Shown: positions 52,729 through 64,000 of the stretch, piece after piece
Position numbering within the stretch: position 1 is the first letter of the stretch
Layout: each line of letters opens with the position of its first letter
Source: Kitagawia praeruptora
Taxonomy: Eukaryota; Streptophyta; Magnoliopsida; Apiales; Apiaceae
Direction of reading: 5' to 3'
Assembly: GCA_037693485.1 (NCBI GenBank)
Contig: CM075346.1
Coordinates: forward strand, 45,554,001-45,618,000
Length of the DNA stretch: 64,000 nucleotides
The notes under the pieces: generated by a model
The model's database searches: none
Told to the model about the DNA's origin: nothing
What the model saw: only the letters and a program-made list of their open reading frames with translations
Translations under genes and position numbers: made by a program

Positions 52729-54880
52729 CATTTTCAGTAGTGGTGTAGTTCAGCCGTGCATCATTGAGGATTTTACTAGCATAGTAAACCACATGAAAAA
52801 TTTTATCCTTCCTTTGCCCTAGCACAGCTCCAACATCATAGTCGCTAGCATCACACATAAGCTCGAACGGTTCCTCCCAGTTAGGTGAGGTAATGACAGG
52901 TGTAGTAGTCAACTTCTTCTTTAAAAGCTCAAAAGCAGCAAGGCACTCATCATCAAAATTGAAAGGAACATCCTTCTCCAACAGATTGCACAAAGGTTTA
53001 GAAATTTTCGAGAAGTCTTGAATGAATCGCCTATAGAACCCCGCATGACCGAGAAAACTGCAAATTCCTTTAACAGAAACAGGTGGAGGAAGATTTTCAA
53101 TTGTCTCCACCTTGGCCCTATCCACTTCAAGCCCTTTACCAGAAACCTTGTGCCCAAGAATAATTCCTTCTTGCACCATAAAGTGACAATTCTCCCAATT
53201 AAGCACCAAGTTAGTCTTCACACAACGTTTCAATACCAAGCCAAGATTATGCAAACACTCGTCATATGAAGTACCAAAAACTGAGAAGTCATCCATAAAA
53301 ACCTCCACATTAGTGCCAATCATATCTGAGAAAATAGCCATCATGCACCTTTGAAAAGTAGCAGGAGCACCACAAAGTCCGAACGAAACTCGACGGAAAG
53401 CAAAAGTACCAAAAGGACATGTGAATGTGGTCTTCTCTTGATCTTCCGGAGCAATGCAAATCTGATTATAACCAGAATAACCATCCAGCAAACAATAATA
53501 CTCGTGTCCTGCCAACCTGTCTAGCATCTGGTCAATGAAAGGAAGAGGAAAGTGATCTTTTCTTGCGGCCTTGTTGAGCTTCCGATAATCCATACAAACT
53601 CTCCACCCCGTGACTGTTCGAGTAGGGATGAGCTCGTTCTTCTCATTAGCAACAACAGTCATGCCTCCTTTCTTCGGCACACATTGAACCGGACTCACCC
53701 AAGAACTGTCTGAGATAGGATAGATAATACCAGTATCTAACCATTTAAGAATTTCCTTCTTCACCACCTCTTTCATAATCGGATTAAGTCTTCTCTGATG
53801 TTCAACAGTTGGCTTAGCTCCTTCCTCTAGCAAAATTTTGTGCATGCAATAAGAAGGACTAATTCCCTTGATATCCGCTATGGTCCAACCAATTGCTGAC
53901 TTGAACTCCCTCAAGATTCTCAACAGCTTTTCTTCCGCACTAGCTGACAAGTTAGAAGCAATAATAATAGGTAATGTAAATGCATCACCAAGAAAAGCAT
54001 ACCTCAAGTGCTCAGGAAGTGGTTTGAGTTCAAGTGTAGGAGCTTCCTCAATAGATGGTTTAAGACGCCCCTCCGAATTTTTCAACTCTGCTAAACCAAG
54101 AGATTCAAAAGGCAAGTCAACTCTCCTTCTCCACGGAGCTGAATTCAACTGTTGTAGTTGCTCGGCTATATCCTCATCTTCAAAATCAGAATCACTCACT
54201 AGAACTTTTTCCAAAGAATCTGACTTCAGAAATTTTTCAATCTCCGTAGTAACTGCAGAATCCACCAAATCCACCTTCAAGCACTCTTCTTCCTCTAATG
54301 GAAATTTCATTGCATTAAAAACATTGAAAGTGACATTCTGGTCTTGTACCCTCATAGTGAGTTCCCCTTTCTACACATCAATCAAAGTACAGCCCGTAGC
54401 CAAGAATGGTCTTCCCAAGATTATAGGAATCTTCTTATCTTCCTCGAAATCCAAAATAACAAAATCAGCAGGGAAGATGAGCTTATCAACTTTCACCAAG
54501 ACACCCTCCACTATGCCTCTAGGATATGTGATAGAACGATCAGCCAACTGCAAAGAGATGTTAGTTGGCTTTGGTTCCGGTAGACCAAGTTGCATGTAGA
54601 CTGACAAGGGCATGAGATTGATGCTAGCTCCCAAATCACATAAACACTTGCTAAAAGAAAGGTTGCCAATAGTACACGGAATGGTGAAACTTCCCGGATC
54701 TTTAAGCTTAGGTGGCAACTTTTGTTGCAGAGCGGTACTACACTCTTCCGTTAGAGCAACTATCTCTAATTCATCGAGCTTCAATTTACGAGAAAGAATA
54801 CCCTTCATGAACTTGGCATAGCTCGGCATCTGTTCAAGAGCTTCCACAAAAGGAATGTTAATCTGCAACTTCTTGAACAC
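52727..54880 (-). pseudogene. Element D protease and reverse transcriptase
   Basis: Protease: CDLGASINLMP (retropepsin DLGA) and IILGRPFLATG. An in-frame TAG at 54373-54371 follows LIDV. RT (54355 downward) has MHKILLEEGAKP, WVSPVQCVPKKGG, LLDGYSGYNQI, FGLCGAPATFQRCM and VFMDDFSVFG, then the RNase H start FELMCDASDYDVGAVLGQ. The frame ends where element E begins, after YTTTENE. RT catalytic motifs are intact; the stop and the insertion disable the polyprotein. The boundary with gag at about 54880 involves a frameshift: gag ends KKFAKS with a stop, whereas relatives continue in frame. Confidence 0.92.
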
Positions 54881-54882
54881 CT

Positions 54883-56520
54883 CTAAGACTTAGCAAACTT
54901 CTTATCCAAATTCTGCTTCTGGAGTCTTCTAGGATATGGAGGAGGAGGATAGATCTGAGTATTCTTTGTAGACTGCTCCACATAATTTTTATCAGGTTCC
55001 TTGCTCTTCTCTACTTTGCCATCTAGCTTATCAGCTACTAAGTCAGATTTTTCAATTTTGGGCACTGCAGATTTTTCAGCTTGCTGATTTTGCACTTCTT
55101 CATCTTCCTTAGCAGCTAATTTTGGATCTGATGTAACCTTCCCTGATCTCAAAGTCACAGCTTTCACCTGTTCTTTGTTGTCTCTCCTACCTGGATTAGT
55201 CTCTGTATCACTAGGAAGAGTTCCTTGTGGCCTACTAAATAAAGCACTTGAAATATGTCCCAGCTGGCTCTCCAAGATCTTTTGAGAAGCTTGCAGATTC
55301 TTCACCATCATCCTCAAATCATCCATCTCTGATTTTTCATTAGAAGTTTGCCCCGCATGAATCTGGGGCTGTTGCTGCTGAAATCCTGGAGGTTGATATG
55401 GTGCCCTTGAAGCATAAGGCTGTTGATAGCCATGATTGAATGGCTTCGCTTGCTGATAAGGTTGTTGTGCACTTTGATTGTTGCTCCAGCTGAAATTGGG
55501 ATGATTCCTGTTGCTAGGATGATAAGTAGCTGGAACTGGTGCAGTAGGTCTCTGAAAATTACTCACAAACTGTGCTGATTCAGAAGAGATAGCACACTGA
55601 TTCGTCTCATGTGCGCCCGTACATAGCTCACAAACACTAGCCACCTGCTGAACTCCATAATTTGCAAGAGAATCCACCTTCATAGTCAAAGCCTTCAACT
55701 GAGCTGCAATGGCTGAAGCTATATCCAACTCAAACAAACCCGCTACCTTACCTTGAGAAAGCCTCTGGGTTGGATTCTGATATTCATTAGCAGCCATCGT
55801 CTCAATAAGTTCATAAGCTTCATCATAGCTCTTATCCCACAGAGCTCCTCCTGATGCTGCATCTAGCATAGGTCTAGATTGTGCTCCCAACCCATTGTAG
55901 AAACTATTGATAACCATCCAGTCAGGCATGCCATGATGTGGACACCTACGAAGCATCTCCTTGTAACGTTCCCAAGCCTCACATAAAGATTCTCCAGATT
56001 GCTGCTGAAACTAAGTTAGCTGGTTTCTTATGGCTGCAGTTTTCGCCATAGGGAAGAATTTAGTAAGAAACTTCTGAGCAAGATCCTCCCATGTAGTAAT
56101 GGAACCAGGTGGTAAAGAGTGTAACCAGCCCTTAGCCTTATCCTTCAGACAGAATGGGAAAAGCCTCAACTTGATAGCATCATCCGACACACCATTGGAC
56201 TTGAAAGTATCACAGATCTCGATAAAGTCCTGAATATGCGTGTTAGGATCCTCCGTATGAGCACCCCCAAACTGAACCGAATTCTGTAGCATCTGAATAG
56301 TGCCCAGCTTGATCTCGAAATTATTAGCCGTGATGGCCGGCCTGATAATGCTAGACTAGATATCATTGATCTTCGGCTGAGAATACTCCTTCAAAGCCTT
56401 AGCTGCTGCTGCATCTGCCATCTTGACTGTAGTTTCAGCTTCCTCGTGCTTATTCTCTAAATTCTCTACACGATCGTCTTCCGCCAGTTCTTCCAAACGA
56501 GCTTGTAAGCGTGTTCGCAT
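54883..56520 (-). pseudogene. Element D gag
   Basis: ATG at 56520 (MRTRLQARLEELAEDD), a coiled-coil start, then the Athila gag core (FGGAHTEDPNTHIQDFIEI, LFPFCLKDKAKGWLHSLP, WEDLAQKFLTKFFP). A knuckle-like CELCTGAHETNQC and a Gln/Pro-rich tail follow. In-frame TAG codons lie near 56356 and at 56010-56008. The final segment has IYPPPPYPRRLQKQNLDKKF, the usual gag-protease linker. Gag proteins form the capsid; with two stops this copy needs suppression or is dead. Confidence 0.88.
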
Positions 56521-56613
56521 ACAAACTTAAGTACCTGAAACACCACGAAACAAACAAACAAAGTAAGAATCCGAGTCAGTGAACGCTAACGACCACTATT
56601 TACAAGCACATAA
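56521..56613 (-). other. Gag leader of element D, proximal part
   Basis: Short leader before ATG 56520, ending at the CATAA target site (56609-56613) of the solo LTR. The distal leader resumes at 60105. Confidence 0.6.
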
Positions 56614-59600
56614 TGTAATAACCCTAACTTCAGTAATGCTATAGTGGTCACATGAATAGTAAATTTCGAGGATTTAGAGAAATGGTATATAGGTACTCTA
56701 TAAAGGAAATGGAAAATGAATAAACAGAAACCATAGCAGTGTTGTACAATGGAAATAAGTGACTCGAAATGACGATAGATTCCAGAAATTCCTGAAACAT
56801 GGATTTTGAGGATTTTGATTACGAATAAGCTTCTATTGGACATTAAGGAGCATGGAAACATTATAAGAATGACAAATTGAGGGATTAGTGAATTTAGATT
56901 AAACCAAGGGATTATTAAGTTAAGAGAATACCAAAGGAAATTGGATTCGTAAATGATTTCAAAAACCACTGAGATAAGGAGGTATACTCGAAATGAACCA
57001 CAATTAGACGAGTATGGAATCCAAGCAACCAAGATTTGTAATATAACAAGGATACATACCACATTATTTATCAATGTGCTTGACTTTTTACTTAGAAAAT
57101 TTAGAAAACAAGAGATTGGATGACCAAAGTGGTGTCATTAGTCATTAACTTGTTTTTAAGGGTAAATTAGTAAATTTGCAAGGTGTTAACCACAAAATAT
57201 CTTTCCAAGCTTCCATAACACTCTAGATTAAGCAAGATTAAGATGAGAAAAGATCAAAACAAAAGCAAGAAACTCTCCCCCATCCATTATCATCATTTTC
57301 GGCCAAAAAAGACAGCAGGTTGGTAAATCGACCATAACTCCTTCGTTTCTCAGCCGAATTTCGTGTTCTTTAGCTTTTTGGAAAGCCCATGAGATGCTCT
57401 ACAACTTTCATTTAGACTCCTCCTCCAGAAAACGTAGGTAAGACCTTCGTTTTTGCGATTCTTTCAGCTGAGTAAATAGTAACTTCGAATTTTTAACTTT
57501 GCTTTATGGTTTCTTAAGTTAATACAAGCTATACTAAGGTTGTTAAAGGTGTGCCCAAGGTTTATCAAGGATTTTTAAGGGTTATCAAAGCTTCAAGAAG
57601 GTATAATCATGCTTGCTCTTTTATGTTTATGATGGATATAGTTGTGTTTAGTGATTAAGTGGTATAAATGTTATGATTATGATGTTATAAGTGTTTGTAA
57701 GTGATTAAAGTTGATTTTGGAAGGAGTATGTGCTTGTAACCATGGTTGGTAAGATGACCACATGGTGTAGGTGATGGTGTATAAGGTGGATGATTGATTT
57801 GGAGGAGTTTGATTTTGGAAAGTATGAAATTACAGCAGTTATAATGTCCGATTTTCGTTAGAACGAAATCTGCCCTGTTTTGTGACCCCTGCATTCGTAT
57901 GGTACCTCACTGCCTAGGTTACCAATTGACCATGAAATGATAGAGCTTAGTTCATAGATCGTTTTGATATAAGGTGCGTTAAAATCTGATGAACGGTTTA
58001 GGAGAAAAGTCAGTTTTAGTGAAAGGCGTTCGATAACCGAGAAAACGTAATTGTATCAACTTTGAGGCTACAGTTACCATACTTAGACATTTTTATAAGT
58101 CACGAAATTTTGGGATAGTGTAGTAGGGTGGTCAGAGGACCCTTGACAGTTGACCTTGCATTAAAATTCGAAATTTATATTTTCTGAGAATTTTTACAGT
58201 TAAGTGTGGTTATTAGGGGAAATGGTGAAAACCCCTGAAACTTCGATTGAGCTTATAAATAGTTAAGTCCTTGAACCTTTGGGGTAATAATAATACGTTA
58301 AACATATGTTGAAGTGTAAAGGGTTTTGTTATACAAGAGGGTAGTGAGTAAGAGATGTGGTATTCTAATGACGGTCCTTTTGTGTTTATAGAAATTCCGG
58401 AGGAGGGACCAGTCATACTACCAGGATACAGAAACCAAGGCAAGATCTTTTCTATCCCTACTTGGAAATTATTTATCTTCAAAGAAACTTGATTTCATGA
58501 AATATATATATGTGATGCTATTGTTACTATATTGTTAAGAAATGGTTTTTCTCGATTATTGATGTAAAAAGGGAAGGTATATGAGTATGGTATGAATATG
58601 GATATGAGTATGAGATGGATATGAATATACATAGAGATGATTATGCATGAAGTGAACATGCCTTATGATTAAGGGAATATGAAAGAATGGTATCAGTTGT
58701 TATCCAGGGTTATATGGTTTATAATACTATATTAAAAATATTCTTTTTGGTGTTAGTGGTATTATAAATATTATTTGATTATTAATTACTACTTTTTAAG
58801 TAGATGGAATATGTTATGGATATAAAAGCATATTTAAATTCTTGAATATAAAAGAGATGTCTGAATCATAATCAAAGTATTATGTTATGAATATATTTTA
58901 CAGAAATAATGTGCAAGAATGGAAATGTGAAATGGTGTTGATAAATTGAATAATGATCTTATAACAAGGGGGATTAGCAACAAATTTGCATAAGAGGCTA
59001 TGTCAGGGCTGTGTGCGACATAGTCTAGTATTCATGATTCGGCACGAAGATGCCAAGGGAGGATGTTATGCAGGTGGCCTTCCTCCAGGAGGATGTTATG
59101 CAGGTGGCCTTCCTCCAGGGATGATGTTATGCAGGTGGCCTTCATTCCTTCTACTAGTAGTAAACAGAGAGCGGATACGGTCAGGCGACTGATCATCGTC
59201 CTACGTATCTGGCGCCAGTATATATCCCCAAAACTTGAAAGAAAGAATTGAAAATAGTTTTCAGATTTCTATAACTGAAAACAGAAAGGTGATATGAAAC
59301 GATGAAATTATTGATATAGATGAAGAGAAACTGATTTTATATTAATTTATAAAATTACTGTACAGGAGGGAAATGAGAAGATGATAGTGAGAGATTTACT
59401 CAAGTATTTATATTATTTTAAAATATTACACTAAAAGGGTATATTGGTTGTTATAATATTTAAGAAGAGAAACTGATACTGTATTACCTTAGATTTCTTT
59501 CTTATAATAGTAAGTGGATGATGTATTATTAAATAAGAGTTTTATTCTTCCTTAAAGTTTATAAATTGGTTACTGCTTACATATGTATATACATGTATAC

Positions 59601-60104
59601 TTGGTTACATTTTAAATTCTAGTTTTCAATATTATCTTGCTGAGCTATTATAGCTCACTCTTGCTACTTATCTATATACAGCTAGGTATGCCCATACTAC
59701 GCAGAACGCCCCGCAAGAGGGTAAGGGAAAGGCGACCTTCTGAGAGCTCGTTAGCATCAATTCCCGAGGTAGATGACCATCGCAAGGGGTTTAGTGGGCT
59801 TATGTATATTAAGTGTGTAAGTTTGAAAGATTGTAATAAATTTGGTTGTTGAAATGCTTCTTGTAGAAGCATCACTCAACAATGTACTGAAGTATGATTC
59901 TGGGTTGTAATAACTTTTTAATTCTAAACTCTTATTATGGTGAATGTTGTTCTCTGAGCATATGACTGGTGTGTGTGTGTGTATTACTGTGGGGTCAATT
60001 GCATAAGTATTAATTATAAAAAAAAAACCCAAGAGATATTGAATTTGAATGGAAGTTGGTTCGTGATGGCCCAAATTCATGACCCCGGATTTGGGGCTGT
60101 CACA
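56614..60104 (+). mobile_element. 3.49-kb solo LTR, Tekay/Del chromovirus-like
   Basis: Starts TGTAATAACCC and ends GGGGCTGTCACA, with a 5-bp duplication CATAA on both sides (56609-56613; 60105-60109). It has no internal genes. TGTAATA... and ...GTCACA termini with a very long LTR are typical of Tekay/Del chromoviruses. The GAGCTATTATAGCTCACTC segment near 59641 resembles the region before the polyadenylation site in such LTRs. Formed by LTR-LTR recombination after insertion into the leader of element D. The strand is inferred from the TG/CA ends and the 59641 motif. Confidence 0.85.
59057..59150 (+). repeat. Short tandem repeat within the solo LTR
   Basis: Three copies of a unit of about 30 bp containing GATGTTATGCAGGTGGCCTT; the ORFs spanning it are by-products of the repeat. 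Confidence 0.85.
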
Positions 60105-60131
60105 CATAAACTAAAAATAAAACATCGATGA

Positions 60132-60149
60132 TCCCCGGCAGCGACGCCA
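60132..60149 (-). promoter_or_regulatory. Primer-binding site of element D
   Basis: The complement reads TGGCGTCGCTGCCGGGGA, matching the 3' end of tRNA-Asp as used by Athila elements, with one or two differences from the usual TGGCGCCGTTGCCGGGGA. Confidence 0.8.
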
Positions 60150-60160
60150 AAAACTTTTTA

Positions 60161-61737
60161 TGCTATAATTACGCAAGCGCACGTAGTCACAAGTAATACA
60201 ATTAAAGTTCGTTCCACAGAGATCTGGTTAAGTTTTACTCAGTAAATATGCCTATGCAACAATGTATGGTTTTAATTCACTGCTAAGAAAAGTAACAAAT
60301 TGGGTTTGATTATCTAAATTAAACTAAGATGCAAATTATAAAACTAAGAATTAACTAAATGACAAGAATTAAAATCGAATTACTTATAGGAGATTAAACA
60401 TGGAATCCTAGCCTTTAATCAATACATGCGATGGTTTTGATATCTGATCGGATAACACGAAACAAGTATACGCTACCTGTCAGCATACGTATACCAAACT
60501 AAACATACATCCACAAAAGAGATAGAAGATGAATAGACACCAATTATGCTTAGACCCTATATGTCTATAGAATTTGAAAACATAACGGTTGAAGAACAGG
60601 TTATCCATTAAGATCACACAGTGCAGTATAAGTATTTTCATCTCACACCACGAATCATATTGATAAACAATTATGAACCTATGCTAGCATGGCAAGTTCT
60701 AAATCTCAAGATCCACTTTCACTTCACAAGAGATTAACAAATTAGATGTTCGCGACGCATCTATCTATTAAGCATAACCATACGAGGATATCAATTATTC
60801 ACCACACATACATCTTTAAGGCATGCAAACTACTAAGCTACATAGATAAATCCACTAGGATCCCATGACAACGATTAGTTCATAATCGAACCTTTCGTCA
60901 CCATGGGATTATATGAAAGCATGGTATTAAACAAGATAATGAAGATGAATAAATCAATAATAAAATAAGGTTTAGCGAACAAATTCGGAAAAGTAACAAG
61001 CATCCAAAAGAAATGCCTAACAAAGGAATACAAGAAAACTATGTCTAGATCTTCTTGTCGTCACAATCCTCGCCTTGGCTTCTCTCCCTCGTGCTCTGAA
61101 CAAATTATGGTGTGTAGATGATGATTTTGATGTGCCCCAAGGTGTGTATTTATAGCCCCCAAGTGCCCTCTTGTCCAAGCAATTACCGTCTTTGAGTTAG
61201 AATAGAATTCCGGTAATTTTCATTTCTTAAATGGAATAAAATTGCAACTTCCATGTTTAAAACTGATTCTGGAACGTTCTGGTCATTCATAACAATTGCC
61301 ATATTGAATAGGATAAGAGAAACGACAATTTCCCATTAGAAATCAGATTCCAGGAAGTTTCAGCCGAGGTCCCGCGCGGCCGCGCCCAACCACAGTGTAA
61401 CAGCCGCGCGCCCGCGCGCATCTTAATTTCTGGTTTTCCTCCCGCGCGCCCGCGCGCATCTATAGCTCATCTTGGGCACGCCCGCGCTCCAAGTACTGCT
61501 CATGCACACTGAATTTTTCCTTATGCTATTTTTCTCTCCCGTTTTAATTGCAACTCCCGGCACTTGTTCTCTTAACTTTAAAAACATCATATACTCACTG
61601 AAAACTCTGTATCTTCACCTAGAAATACACCCTGCACAATTCTCACAAAACGGATAAAAACACACCAATACTTGAGATACAAAACACCAATTTAAGCCGA
61701 AATAGAATGATCCAAGTGGATATAAATCCACTTATCA
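60161..61737 (-). repeat. 5' LTR of element D
   Basis: TGATAAGTGGATTTATATCC at 61737 reading down to about TATAGCA at 60161. GC block with CGCGCGCCCGCGCGC (near 61455) and CCGCGCGGCCGCGCCC (near 61380); TATA-like CTATAAATAC near 61155. Confidence 0.88.
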
Positions 61738-63049
61738 GCTACAAGATTTAATATATTGCAACCTGACCTTTTAATCTGTGCACTCATGATGTCAGTTTCT
61801 TCTCACTTGTCTTGTTGCGGAAGTGAGACAATAAAGAAAAGTGTCGTGAAGCTGCAGCCAAGAAAATAGAGAATTATGCTATGTACCATTTACATCAACA
61901 TTAAGAAATGTAGGTAGTCATGTACTGGGAATACGTATTACTCAGCCCAGCTATTACAACGTGAACATTGCTGTTGAATTCTTTATTTCCTCCACTCGTA
62001 AGCACTGTTTTCACAGTGTCACGGAGACGTCTTCCAGCCATCGTTGTGAACTCTGTCATGAGACCAAAAGACGGGAGCTCTTTCCTTTACTGATTAACAA
62101 AATAACAACTCCAGTGCATATCCCCTATCAATACGAAATAAAAAGTATAATTCACTATTCAGTTTTTACTAATTTCGCACAAAAAACAAATCAAAATCCC
62201 AAGGGAAGTCTTACAATAGACAAGTGCAGAGAAGCGCAACAAACAAGCATTATAGCCACAACATGTAAAGGGGTGTTACTGATATGATGGACTGAAATAT
62301 GAGACATTCTCAGAGTTCATGAAGAAACAGAAAAAATAAAAGCTCAATTATGAATCGGTGATACCTCGTCATTGTTGTTGACATAAGTAGAGCTGAACAG
62401 TGAGGATTCATTAGTGTAATCCATAAAAAAAATAGCACAAATCGAGAGAGAGAGACATGTACAAATACAAGAGAGAGACATATACAAATAGTCAAATACA
62501 GAAAAATCCTAAATGCTACAAGTGTAATAGTTGACTTCCAGTATATGCTTCCATTGTAGTTCAGTCTGTGGTTTCTTAGGAGTTGCTTCCCTATAGTAGC
62601 ATTTGAATATGACACCTATATCATAAGTTAATGAAGAAAAAGTAATGGCACATCAACATCAACAGTAACAGCAACACTTTGCAATAAATATATAAGTGGA
62701 CATTACCACTACTTCAATGAAAGAAGTTACAAAAAGAAATTGATCATAAACATTTTGACCGACTAACACAAGATTCTCTGGTGTACAAGACATGTGAAAA
62801 AGGAATGAAAAACTTCTAATTGCAATTGCTACTGTAGTCATTCAAGGTTCTAGAATAAAATCCTTCATCAAAGAAAAGGGAAAATGTACATAACAAGACT
62901 AAAATTACTAATGTTAATGAAAGTATATAATACAGGAACCTCCAAGGCTGATAAAAAAGTTTGATAGTAGTCTAGCACGCATCATGTTCGCTAGCCAAAT
63001 TCAAACCATATATATTTAAATACAAGTAGAGCCAAAATAAACACAAGAG
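61738..63049. other. Flanking sequence without recognised gene
   Basis: Moderate AT content, no retroelement protein similarity, and no ORF above 110 codons that I recognise (the longest, 61961-62287, looks fortuitous). Could be intron or intergenic DNA of the host, or the target into which element D inserted. Confidence 0.4.
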
Positions 63050-63116
63050 GTTAGAGAGAGTGAGGGAGGGAGAGGGAGAGGGAGAGGGAGAGGGTGAGAG
63101 AGAGAGAGAGAGAGAC
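63050..63116. repeat. GA-rich microsatellite
   Basis: (GAGAGG)n-like stretch followed by (GA)n. GA repeats are frequent in plant 5' UTRs and promoters, but no gene start is evident beside it. Confidence 0.85.
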
Positions 63117-64000
63117 CTGATGGGGGTAGAGCCAACAACAAGAACAAAAGCATGAAGATGACGATAAGAGGAGCTTTAGCGCAGATTAAGATAATGCTTG
63201 ACAAATGGGTTTGATGGGCTGGTGATTAACTTCACATGGTGTGGTAAGCAAACAAAATTATCACCACCTCCTTCTCCTCGGCCATTATTACTATTAATCA
63301 AATTTGAATCAGCAAAATAATATATGTACCTGAACCAAAAATAGTAATTCAAATAAAAAATTGTATCTTGTCACATGTAGAATATTAACTAAAATAAGCA
63401 AAGTATCCCCCAAATACCTGTAAATAGCTTGAACGTAGTTGGCACAAAAAGTATAAAAAAATCGAAGCATTTAAAGAGAGATTATACCTTGGAACACAAA
63501 CCCTGCTTTGATTAACCTTAATTGAATCCTTCAACCAAACTTTGATTAACCCAGCTCGAATCCTAATTGAGTCCTTCGATTAACCTAACTCGAATCTTAA
63601 TTGAATCCCTTGAACCCTAATTGTATCCATGAGAGAAACGAAAGATGTGAGAGAGATGATAGATGAGAGAAGTGTTTTTGCCCCAATTCTTTTCCCCCGA
63701 CTTATGTTTGACTAATCCCAATTCTAAATTTTTGTTTTGCCGCTCTTCTTTTTTATTTTCCGCTCAGCCCTCCTTTTAATGATTCATTGTACTTTTCTTT
63801 TTTATTTATTTTTAAAATATTACAAATTTATTTTAATTTGTTGAAATAAAATTATGGCTATTAAATTTATTATTTTCATTATTGGAAGTAATTCAAAGTT
63901 TATATAAAATCTTATTTTTTCTGTTAAATTTTTAAATGATTTGAATCAAAATTTAATAATTTTTGGATATTACTTTATTTTAAAATCTTTTTACTCAAAA
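63117..64000. other. Terminal flank with short AACC(T/C)TAATTGAATCC-type repeats
   Basis: At 63510-63630 the phrase TTGATTAACC...TCGAATC(C/T)TAATTGA(A/G)TCC recurs three to four times, suggesting a short imperfect tandem repeat. The rest is AT-rich and non-coding. Confidence 0.4.

Larger units (their letters stand above)
41220..61737 (-). mobile_element. Athila-type Ty3/gypsy element D, with two nested insertions
   Basis: Minus strand: 5' LTR 61737-60161, PBS of tRNA-Asp type at 60149-60132, gag 56520-54883, protease-RT 54880-52727, RNase H-integrase 46663-45074, an extra ORF in the env-like position 44459-43507, non-coding 3' region, PPT, and a truncated 3' LTR (41951-41220). Interrupted by element E (46664-52728) and a solo LTR (56614-60104). 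Over the shared ~730 bp the two LTRs differ at about a dozen positions by eye. Neither flank gives a target duplication because the 3' LTR is cut. Confidence 0.93.

Noticed and set aside
61961..62287. 108-codon ORF in the right flank
   Set aside because: No domain, ordinary composition and no promoter; not above chance.

Overview
This window comes from a plant nuclear genome, almost certainly a dicot. It is AT-rich and contains nested LTR retrotransposons of the plant Sirevirus (Ty1/copia) and Athila (Ty3/gypsy) types, CACTA ends, a MULE with FAR1-like and ULP1 genes, a 176-bp satellite, and one recognisable host exon (callose synthase exon 1). The species cannot be fixed from sequence alone. 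No complete, intact host gene was found; this is repeat-dominated, possibly pericentromeric, DNA.

Layout, left to right. 1-6430: a decayed MULE-like unit with a ULP1-type cysteine protease (+) and a FAR1-type transposase (-) in convergent orientation. Between them lies a 2.6-kb inverted repeat whose arms carry 5S-rRNA-like sequence and whose centre carries a 64-aa coiled-coil ORF with its own TATA box. A 19-bp dyad motif recurs about ten times across this unit. 6720-12431: 176-bp satellite monomers (two at 6.7-7.0 kb, an eleven-monomer array at 10.2-12.07 kb with a 704-bp higher-order period, then diverged monomers in the opposite orientation). A CACTA end (9446-10172) loaded with TGACGTGGCA and GTGGGACCCAC motifs lies between. 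12432-12618: callose synthase exon 1, directly abutting the satellite.

12868-23694: Sirevirus A (+): LTR, gag-pol, antisense ORF, large ORF in the env-like position, truncated 3' LTR. 23695-26060: fragment of an Athila-related non-autonomous element (-). 26061-28226 and 40342-41073: Sirevirus B (+), split by Sirevirus C (28227-40341, -), which is complete with 503-bp LTRs and a GCAAA target duplication. 41074-41219: a second CACTA end that truncates an Athila-type element D (-, 41220-61737). D is itself split by a gag-only element E (46664-52728) inside its RNase H region and by a 3.49-kb solo LTR (56614-60104, target duplication CATAA) inside its leader. 61738-64000: flank without a recognised gene.

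The insertion order is readable: B was hit by C; D was hit by E and by the solo-LTR element. None of the retroelements is autonomous: A lacks the first catalytic region of reverse transcriptase, C lacks its protease, and B and D carry stops, frameshifts or interruptions. The most unusual observations are the 5S-bearing palindromic element with a coiled-coil ORF, short antisense ORFs at the same position in two different Sireviruses, the satellite orientation switch next to a callose synthase exon, and conserved non-coding blocks shared by autonomous and gag-only Athila elements.
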